Source of the DNA: Camellia lanceoleosa
Taxonomy: Eukaryota; Streptophyta; Magnoliopsida; Ericales; Theaceae
Length of the DNA: 64,000 nt
Direction: 5' to 3'
NCBI GenBank assembly: GCA_025200525.1
Contig: CM045758.1
Span: forward strand, 165,070,261 to 165,134,260
The notes below the pieces were generated by a model. The model was not told the origin of the DNA, made no database searches, and worked only from the letters and a program-made list of their open reading frames with translations. Both the position numbers and the translations under genes were made by a program. Positions 56,501 to 64,000 of the stretch are shown in pieces. Position 1 is the stretch's first letter. Each line of letters opens with the position of its first letter.

Positions 56501-59500
56501 AGAATTGCATCAGTTCTTTCAAGCTGGATAATTCCCAAAAGGCTGCTATTTTAAGTTGTGTCGCTACGAGGGAATGCCATCATCAGAATTCTGTCAAACT
56601 AATTTGGGGCCCACCGGGGACTGGGAAGACAAAGACAGTCGGTGCATTGTTGTTTGCTTTGTTGAAAATGAAATGCAGAACACTGACTTGTGCTCCAACT
56701 AACATTGCAGTGTTGGAAGTCACAACTCGGCTTCTGAATTTTGCAAGAGATTCACTTCAGTATGATACTTATGGGTTAGGAGATATAGTTTTGTTTGGTA
56801 ATGGGGAGAGAATGAAGATTGATGATCATGAAGACCTTTTTGATGTGTATCTTGATTACCGTATTTCTGCTCTTTATGGTTGTTTTGCTCCAATGTATGG
56901 GTGGAAAAATAGTATTGAATCAATGATTTGTTTGCTTGAAGACCCTCAAAAAATGTACCTCTTGTATTTGGAAAAAGAAAAAAAGAAAAAAGATGAGGAT
57001 GAGGAGGAAGAGGACGAGGAAGAGAAAATTTTTGGAAATGAGAAGGTAAATAACAATCAAGACAACGAGGGTGGTATCTATGATCAAGACTTGAAAGATA
57101 AGGATAAAAAGAAAATTTGGATGAAGGCAATTGCTCAAACCATGAAGGAGAACAAGAAAAAGGACAAAAAAAAACAGAATAAGAAAGAGCCTTCTCAGAG
57201 AAAAAGCCAATTGAAGTGTGATAAAGGAAAGAAGGGGGATAATTCCACTCAATGTAAGAAAAACAGAGGAGAAAGAAAAGAGGAAGGTGACAATCTTTTG
57301 ACATTTGAGGAGTTTTTCATGATGAAGTATAAATTCTTTGGAAATAAGCTTATCTTTTTTATTTCAAGTTTGTACACCCATATGCCAACTTCATTCATTT
57401 CACTAGAAGTAGCAAAGAAGATGATAAAAGCTGTTGATCTGTTGAAGTCTGTTGGAACTTTGCTAAATACTAGTGCTTTGGCAAATAAGGGTTTGAGAGT
57501 AGTCTTCAATGGAATTGAAGATGAAAGAAGCAGTGTTCATCGATTAGCAAAGTTGAGTTCAGCCAAGAGCAATTGCCTTAGAGTACTGAGATTCCTTCGC
57601 CAATCAATATTGTTGCCAAACAATATGACTGATGAATATCTAATTCGAAGTTTTTGCTTGCAAAACGCATGCTTGATATTCTGCACTGTTTCAAGCTCTG
57701 CTAAATTACACACAGAAGGAATGACACCACTAGAACTATTGGTTATTGATGAGGCTGCTCAGCTCAAAGAATGCGAGTCTACAATTCCCTTGCAGCTCCT
57801 TGGTCTTCGTCATGCTATACTCATTGGGGATGAACTACAACTTCCTGCAATGGTCCAAAGCGAGGTTTCTAATCCCATTTTCCTTTTTCTTAATTAATCT
57901 TTGAAAGTTATTTGAATTTGTTTTTTTCTCCTTCTATTGATATGATGAAAATTTTGATTAATAGATTTGTGAAAAGGCTGACTTTGGAAGAAGCTTATTT
58001 GAGAAGCTGGTGTTATTAGGACATAAAAAGCATCTTCTTGAAGTCCAGTATAGAATGCATCCATCGATAAGCTTATTTCCAAATAGGGAATTCTACCACA
58101 ATAAGGTTTTGGATGGTCCGAATGTCAAACAGAGAACATATGAGAAACGCTTCCTTCAAGGAAAGATGTTTGGCTCCTACTCTTTTATAAATGTAGCCTC
58201 TGGCAAAGAGTGCTTTGATGATAGGTATAGTAGGAAAAACATGGTGGAGGTAGCTGTGGTTGTTGAGATTGTTGCAACCCTTTTTAAAGGTAATTTTACT
58301 ATCAACAAAAAAATTTGCTTGATCAATAAGTGAGGTTTCTGATTATTATTATTATTATTATTTTTTACAGAATCGGTGGCATCAAAACAGAAGGTAAGGG
58401 TTGGTTGCATATCACCATATAAAGCTCAAGTATTCGCACTTAAAGATAAACTTGAAAAGACATACAGTACAGATGCGAACAGTGACTTCTCTGTGAGTGT
58501 TCGATCTGTTGATGGGTTTCAAGGTGGTGAGGAGGATGTGATAATTATCTCTACCGTGAGATGTAACGGGCGTGGATCAGTGGGCTTCCTTTCCAATCGT
58601 CAAAGAACAAATGTGGCTCTGACTCGAGCAAGGTATTACTTTTTGTATTAACATTATGGTAATCGACCTTGCTATGCGTGTAATAAGCTTTAATGTGTGA
58701 TTTCTTGACACAGGCATTGCCTTTGGGTATTGGGGAACGGTGCTACATTAATCAATAGTGGCACTGTTTGGACGAAATTAGTCCTAGACGCAAAGTCTCG
58801 TGGTTGTTTCTACGATGCTAATGATGATAAGAACTTGGCTCAAGCTGTTTCAGGTGCCTTAGTTGAGTTTAACCAACTTGATACATTGCTCAAAACAGAT
58901 TCACTACCGTTTAGCAATACAAAATGGAAGGTATGCTACCTTTGTTTCACAACTTTTGAGATTAATATTCAACTGATTAATGTTTGAATTTTATAAATTA
59001 GGTATCCAATGAATGATGGCGGGAGGTTATAATTTGTGCCTAAACAATAACCAATTGATCGTCACCTTCTTTTTTTCTTCATTTTTCTTTTTTTCTTTTT
59101 TCTTTTTTGTTATAGGTTTGCTTCACTGATGATTTTATGAAATCAATGGCTAGAATAAAGAATTTAGAGGTTCGCAAGGAAGTGTTTTCTCTTTTAGACA
59201 GGCTTTCCAATGGGTGGCGACTGAATCATCAAAAGGACAAAGTCCTCCACATGAATGGGACTTCTTCTGAGCTGTTGGAGCTGTACAAGGTCAACGGATT
59301 AGTGAATCTCGCATGGAGCGTAGACATTGAAAGGGAAAACTCAAAAGACTTCCAGGTTCTTAAGGTCTGGGACATTCTTCCATCGTCCGATACAGCAAAA
59401 CTAGCTAATCGTCTCGACACCTTCTTTGGGAATTATACAGTTGCTTTTATGAATCGTTGCAAATGCAAAAAGATCGAAGGGTATGCTTGCTGTATCTTTC

Positions 59501-59985
59501 TTTTTTACTTAATTTTTTCCCAATTTTATTTATTTATTCATTTTTGTCATATTTATTTTCCTCTATAATTTTTTTAATTGCGACAGGGATGTAGTAGTCC
59601 CAATGACATGGCCAGTCGACTCAAGTGCTGGTAGGAAGACTTCTCTGGCTGATGCTGATCATGTTCGGTTCTTAGAAAGCCAAGTAGCTTCGCTAAGTTT
59701 AAAGGATGAGCCAGGATCAACATCTAAATTTAGTAGGTGAGTACTTAATTTAATTATATTACTATGTAAAGGAACTGAAACAATAAATTGAAGGCAATGT
59801 AGAGAAAAAGTGGAAGAACAGTTCAAATGTACTTTTGTGCAAATAGCTGATTTAATCCTATTTTCTTTTTCTTTTTTTTATTTTATTTATGATTTTGTTT
59901 GGATTGAAGAAATCACGTGAAGTCCAAAACGAAGAGTGAGGGAAAATCTATTGGAATGAAGCAGAGATGGGAAAAGCGGCCGTAG
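53584..59985 (+). CDS. SEN1/UPF1-like superfamily 1 RNA helicase
   Basis: Nine exons join without a stop to 1174 codons: 53584-53712, 55419-55991, 56437-57864, 57965-58289, 58371-58632, 58714-58930, 59116-59480, 59587-59736 and 59910-59985. All introns are GT-AG and phases agree. Start: [12 protein letters not shown], then [19 protein letters not shown], conserved in this plant family. SF1 motifs: GPPGTGKT (residues about 292-299, ATP binding), VIDEAAQ (about 671-677), [14 protein letters not shown] (about 738), [19 protein letters not shown] and [13 protein letters not shown]. It should unwind RNA or RNA-DNA hybrids with ATP, probably in the nucleus. An insert of about 115 residues between motifs Ia and II is rich in Lys and Glu ([16 protein letters not shown]), a feature of this group. 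The C-terminal part ([15 protein letters not shown]) is less conserved. It is the only intact host gene here and its closest known group is the SEN1-like/MAA3-related clade; I would not assign a symbol. Confidence 0.92.
53713..55418 (+). other. Large first intron of the helicase gene (1706 bp)
   Basis: GTTTGG...TTTGGCAG borders separate exon 1 (phase 0) from exon 2. I see AT-rich DNA and poly-A/T runs but no gene or clear transposon in it. Confidence 0.8.
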
Positions 59986-60230
59986 AGAGAGCAGAGCAAT
60001 TTTTGGCAAATCTCTCAGACACAACAGATTGCTGCTATACTAAAGTTTTTAACTCCTTGTTTGGTTTCCAAGATCAAAATTTATATGAAGTCTTTATTGG
60101 TTAATTGTAATGAGGTTTGGCTGGCTTGGGAGCCTTTCACCCAAACATGGTGTCCTTAATTATCCTTGTTTCTTATACTAGTTTTGGTCTCCTTCGTTTC
60201 ATGTTGTTGATTTTGATGAATTGAGCAATG
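59986..60230 (+). other. 3' untranslated region of the helicase and short spacer
   Basis: This T-rich, unremarkable stretch follows the stop at 59983-59985 and probably contains the polyadenylation site. It ends where the LINE begins. Confidence 0.5.
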
Positions 60231-62535
60231 TTTTTGAACGAGTAAAATATATATAAATCAAGGAAAAGAACCATTTACATCAGAGGATAAAAGCTCAACT
60301 AAATGTAAATGGGGACAAGCCACCCAACTAGCAGAAAGGGTCTTGCTTGCTTGAGCTCCTGCCACCCAGTGAGCTGCTCTGTTTTTTGACCACCGAATCC
60401 AAGAGAAGGTCTAGTTCCCATTGCGTGCTAACCAGCGGATATCAAACACCACTGCCATACTCTCCCAAGGTGGGACAGTTTCTGAGACAGAGTTTAACAA
60501 TAGTCTGGTCGTCACTCTCAATTTCAACAGATGGAAGGTTGTGATCTTTGGCCAAAAAACATGCTAAGCACACAGCTTGTGCTTCAGCCTGTTGGGCAGA
60601 ACTAGAGAGGATAGAGGAGGTTGGTCCATCAAGAAGACGTCCCTCAGAATCTCTAGGAATGGCAGCAATAGTGGCTTTTGCAGTTGCCTTGCTGCAAGTT
60701 GCATCATAACTAATTTTGAAACCACTCAGAGGAGGTGGTTGTCATCCATCTGTCTCATCATCAGAATGTATTATAGGAGTTGTGGTTAAGCCATCATCAC
60801 CACCCACCTGGTTTTGTAGCTCTAACAACGTATCTACAATTTTTTGGAGAGTACACCTTGGATCAACAGGGGAGTGGTTGAAGACATGGTCATTTCTAGC
60901 CTTCCAAATGAACCAGCCAATCATAGCTACCCCACTCAAAAAGGCTTGGCCAGAATCAGTAGAAACCTTTGTTCCCACCAAATTTATAGTCCATTGTGCC
61001 ACATTTGACATTGAGCCCTAATCAAAACGGAGATTTAACCAACTTCCAAACTATACAGCCTTCGTCCACGCACAATCAAATAACATATGCTCCACTGTTT
61101 CCAGTTCTTGCAAACACACTGGGCACATAGCCGAGGGAGAGCACATTCGTTTGAACAAGTTTGCTTTAGTGGCTAACAAGTTTTTGCATGCTCTCCACCA
61201 ACAATGACTAATCTTTGGGGGAGTATCAAGATTCCAAAGATGCTTCCTGAGATTAAGGGGAAATTGAAAAGAAGTGGAGGACTGATCATTAGGAGTACTG
61301 TCATGGGAGGCACTTGCTAAGGCATTACTAGATTTAACCGAGTAGAGACCAGGCTTGTGTGGATGCCAAACCAACATATCATCTTTACTTTTAGCCGAGA
61401 TAGGGATAGTCTTGATTGCAATGATCATATCCCTGGGTATGGAATCTTAGAGAGACTCCAACTTCCACTGCTTGTGGACTAGATCAATTGCATCAGCAAC
61501 AAGATTAATAGAACAATTTAGAGACCTTGGGCATGGAATCATGAAATTGCTAGTGGCTGGGATCCAATTGATTTGCCATTTGGACCTGCCACTGAGTGCT
61601 TTTCATAAGAAGCTCACGGCCTTTTAATAAACAAGACCAAGCCTACGAAGCCCTGGCACCTTGAGACGCATTCAAAAAATCGGATCTAGGGAAATAAAGT
61701 CCTTTGAGAATTTTTGCCCAATAGGAATTTTGGTTTCTAATCAACCTCCACCCTTGTTTGGCTAACATAGCTTGATTAAAATCAGAGAAGTCACGAAAAC
61801 CCATGCCCACATGCAATTTAGATGAACACATAGATCTCCAATTTGCCCAATGTATCCCCTTATTGACTGGATCACCCTTCCACCAAAATTTCTCAATAAG
61901 GAAGTTGAACTTGTTGCAAAGACTTTGGGGGCGGGCAAAACAGGCCATAGCGTAGGATGGAATTGTTTGCACTATGGCCTTGTGCAAAATTTCCCTTCCA
62001 GCATGGGAAAAAGCTTGTTTTTTCACCCTTGTATTTTGGCAACCATTCTCTCCAAAAGAAAGTTGTATGCCTCTTTTTTTGATCGTCCCCACGCAGAAGA
62101 AAGGCCTAGGTATTGCACATTTGCTCTAGCATGCCTATCAATTCACTTAAATCCCTTTTCACAGCTGCCGAAGCATTAGCCGAGAACATAATATCAAACT
62201 TGTCCAAATTTAGCGATTGGCCCGAAGCCCTGCTATAAGTTTGTAGAATCTACATATTCTGACAGTTTGGGTTGCTAGCTTTGAGGAAAAGCATGGCATC
62301 ATCATCAAAATACAAGTGAAATAAAGTGGGACAAGTTCAATAAAGTGGGACAAGTTCTCCTCATTTTCAGCCCAAAGATTTGCTTGTTGTGAATGCCCCT
62401 TGCAATCAGTTTAGACAAAACATCCGCCACCAATAAGAAAAGACGAGGGGAGAGAGGGTCCCCATGTCTAAGACCACAAGAGGGAGTCAAGGAGGCCCTC
62501 TTTTCACCATTGGCATAAATAGAAAATCGAACTGT
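60231..62535 (-). mobile_element. L1-type LINE, 3' half, minus strand
   Basis: The element runs from about 62535 down to 60231, where a short A-run (TTTTT on the plus strand at 60231-60235) follows TACTCGTTC, a usual plant LINE 3' end. Its 5' part is missing: the LTR that starts at 62536 interrupts it inside the RT domain. Domains in order are RT, zf-RVT and RNase H. Confidence 0.85.
60258..62535 (-). pseudogene. LINE ORF2 C-terminal half: RT, zf-RVT, RNase H
   Basis: Minus strand, from the LTR junction: SCGLRHGDPLSPRLFLLVAD (RT motif GLRxGDPLSP), LSFGENGCQ and HAGREILHKAIVQTIPSYAM (RT thumb region), FWWKGDPVNKGIHWANW, then VWHPHKPGLYSVKS and WNLDTPPKISHCWWRACKN with CPVCLQELETVEHMLFDC (zf-RVT, Cys/His finger), then FIWKARND, and an RNase H domain: YDATCSKATAKA (Asp), SSAQQAEAQAVCL (Glu) and IESDDQTIVK (Asp), ending at the stop 60258-60260. 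The YxDD catalytic region falls in the broken part near 62290-62340, where a duplicated AATAAAGTGGGACAAGTTC is seen. Several stops and frameshifts (near 60742, 61020, 61430-61640, 62100-62300) mark it as dead. Confidence 0.85.
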
Positions 62536-62788
62536 TGTGACACTCTATAACCCACTTCACCCAATGCTCGTCAAACCCCAACTTACCCAGAACTGCTTAT
62601 AGCGGTCCCGGGTTTACCCCTTGTTGTATAGTGGTCCGGACATGTGTCCGTGGAGGTTGGTAATTGAGTATTGTCTTATTTACGTCCCTTCTTGCTTTGT
62701 TTTTGAGTTACAGGTTGTGTTGGGCAGGTTTGTTACCAGTTGGTTAAGTTTAAGAACCAAGTCTAGTTGCCCAGGTTTTGACTGGTCC

Positions 62789-63122
62789 GCTCGAGCGGAC
62801 ATGTTTACGCTCGAGCGGATGGGTTGTTGTTGCTTGTACGCTCGAGCGGAGGTTTTGGCGCCGGCGATAATGCACCTTTCAAGATTTCGTGCACCGCAAA
62901 ACTTCGCAAGTGTGGTTTCGCGCCGAAGCGGTCTTTGTGCGCCGAGCGCATAAAGGTGTTTTTGGTGAGAGTTCGAGGGGGAGACTGCGCCGAGCGGGCC
63001 GATCTACGCCGAGCGATTTAACTTTGTGTTCAGTGTCTTGAGCTCGAGCGGACAAGGTTGCGCCGAGCGAACTCGCTTTATGTGTCTTTACGCCGAGCGG
63101 AGAGTCTTACGCCGAGCGGACT
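62789..63122 (+). repeat. Cluster of eleven CGCTCGAGCG/CGCCGAGCG motifs
   Basis: Copies near 62789 (CCGCTCGAGCGGAC), 62810, 62839, 62923 (CGCCGAAGCGG), 62940, 62985, 63007, 63042, 63061, 63091 and 63111, spaced about 20-85 bp. Most have flanks matching the form YACGCCGAGCGGA. They mix a perfect palindrome (CGCTCGAGCG) and a near palindrome (CGCCGAGCG). Confidence 0.85.
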
Positions 63123-63688
63123 GTCAGATAACCGAGTGGGACTGCATTTTAAATCACTTTTTAACTTATCTTCTTTCTCCTACTTTACCAAAACACCATT
63201 TTCAGAGCTTCTCACCAAAAACCATAACTTCTCTAAGTATTGATCTAGCTAGAGTGTGTTGTTCACCTTTTGTCTTCACAAAAAGGGTGTTGATCGTCGA
63301 GGGCGTCATTTTGATCCGAATAGTTTGGTGTTTGGAGCATTTTGGTTTTGGGTCCTTCTCCTTGGAGCTCATCTTTTGAGGTAGGGATATCCTACTCCTC
63401 CTTATGAGTCTTGTCTTTAAATTTTAGCATTTTGATATGTTGGTAGTTGTTGTGAAATTTTTGGAAACTTTGGGCCATTGTGTAATTTTATAAAAGTTTG
63501 GGGTTTTGTCTATAATAAACCTAGAAGCATGTTTAGTATAGAAACATGGAATTAATGTGGAAACATTAGTGAAATTGGAACCTTAGGGTTGTAATGTTAT
63601 AAATTATAACGATGGATAGAATACATTGATTTTATGTATTGTTATGTGATGTGTATAATTGTTATTTATATGCATTGTGTTGTGTTGG

Positions 63689-63785
63689 AGGAGATAGGGG
63701 ATGTACTCCGCGGTTTAGGGGAAGATAGGGGATGGACCTCTAAACCGGATGTTATTGGGAGGAGATAGGAGATGAACTCCGTAGA
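63689..63785 (+). repeat. Short direct repeats in the terminal LTR
   Basis: GGAGGAGATAGGGGATG...ACTCCG is repeated with variation three times (near 63689, 63720 and 63756), with intervening CCTCTAAACCGG. Confidence 0.6.
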
Positions 63786-64000
63786 TAGAGCATGTATGCT
63801 TATCTAGAAATGTATTGACAGAGCGTATATGCTTGTCTTTGGAAGTATGAATATAACTTATGTTTATATTTGTTGAAGTGAAATGTGTAGGCATGAGTGC
63901 TTGTCTCATGTGAGGTGTTTGAGCCAAAATTATGATATGGCAAGTGAACAGGAAATATAGACTTAAATGTCTTGGAATTGTATTATGTTATGAAAGCATG

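Larger units (their letters stand above)
62536..64000 (+). mobile_element. Chromovirus-type (Tekay/Del-like) LTR, runs off the window
   Basis: It starts TGTGACACTCTATAACCC at a sharp break in the LINE ORF. The TGTNACAC...AACCC start, great length (over 1460 bp) and eleven CGCTCGAGCG-like motifs (62789-63122) link it to solo LTR 1 (1253-3859) in type, though the starts differ. Repeats with GGAGATAGGGGATG and ACTCCG occur at 63689-63785. No coding region is seen. Whether it is a solo LTR or the start of a full element cannot be decided. Confidence 0.75.

Noticed and set aside
56720..57509. Three minus-strand frames opposite helicase exon 3, one of 194 residues
   Set aside because: Shadow frames of a strongly coding exon; their Phe/Leu/Ser/Pro content mirrors the Lys/Glu-rich sense strand.
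62621..63379. Forward frames in the terminal LTR, one rich in Arg and Cys
   Set aside because: They run through the CGCTCGAGCG motif cluster of an LTR, with no recognisable protein.
1..64000. tRNA, rRNA or other structured RNA genes
   Set aside because: I looked for tRNA-like A/B boxes with cloverleaf symmetry and found none I could support by eye.

Overview
This is a plant nuclear window, most likely from a woody dicot. The evidence is AT-rich intergenic DNA, spliced genes with GT/AG introns, Tat-lineage Ty3/gypsy elements, a Mutator-like element carrying a Ulp1-type protease gene, hAT and Mutator-type MITEs, a LINE and long chromovirus-type LTRs. I see one intact host gene, a nine-exon SEN1/UPF1-like RNA helicase at 53584-59985. 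Almost everything else is transposon or transposon remnant. I cannot name the species.

Region by region: (1) 1-21905 is one old Tat/Ogre-type element. Its 5' LTR is cut by the window edge, its 3' LTR is 21146-21905, and three unrelated solo LTRs are nested in it (1253-3859, 6850-10198, 11694-12982), each with an exact 5-bp target duplication. Between pol and the 3' LTR lie two reading regions on the opposite strand, one encoding a plant mobile domain (PMD) protein. (2) 21906-26600 holds a broken Myb/SANT-like gene of the Harbinger-associated type, a small inverted-repeat element and AT-rich DNA. (3) About 26640-37330 is a decayed Mutator-like element (MULE) with a forward transposase and a convergent Ulp1/SENP-like protease gene. 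Its noncoding parts carry roughly thirty copies of a short palindrome, TGTGAA-NN-TTCACA or close variants. A 2.2-kb fold-back element with a 9-bp target duplication (33880-36079) sits in the protease gene. (4) 37877-38906 holds two hAT-type MITEs that share one 8-bp duplication. (5) 40012-51708 is a second, younger Tat-lineage element with both LTRs, two RNase H domains, a 59-bp tandem repeat array and an antisense, promoter-bearing, spliced gene with a Transposase_28-like domain. (6) 51761-52148 is a MITE with a 10-bp duplication. (7) 53584-59985 is the helicase gene. (8) 60231-62535 is the 3' half of an L1-type LINE on the minus strand, broken by (9) a chromovirus-type LTR that starts at 62536, runs off the window and holds eleven CGCTCGAGCG-like motifs.

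How the parts relate: both Tat elements carry antisense genes in the same slot after pol, but the products differ. The MULE couples a transposase, a Ulp1-type protease and a dispersed motif confined to noncoding DNA. This resembles the architecture of VANDAL-type MULEs, whose anti-silencing proteins bind short repeated motifs, and it is the most interesting candidate system here. All coordinates come from reading by eye, with no alignment or database search.
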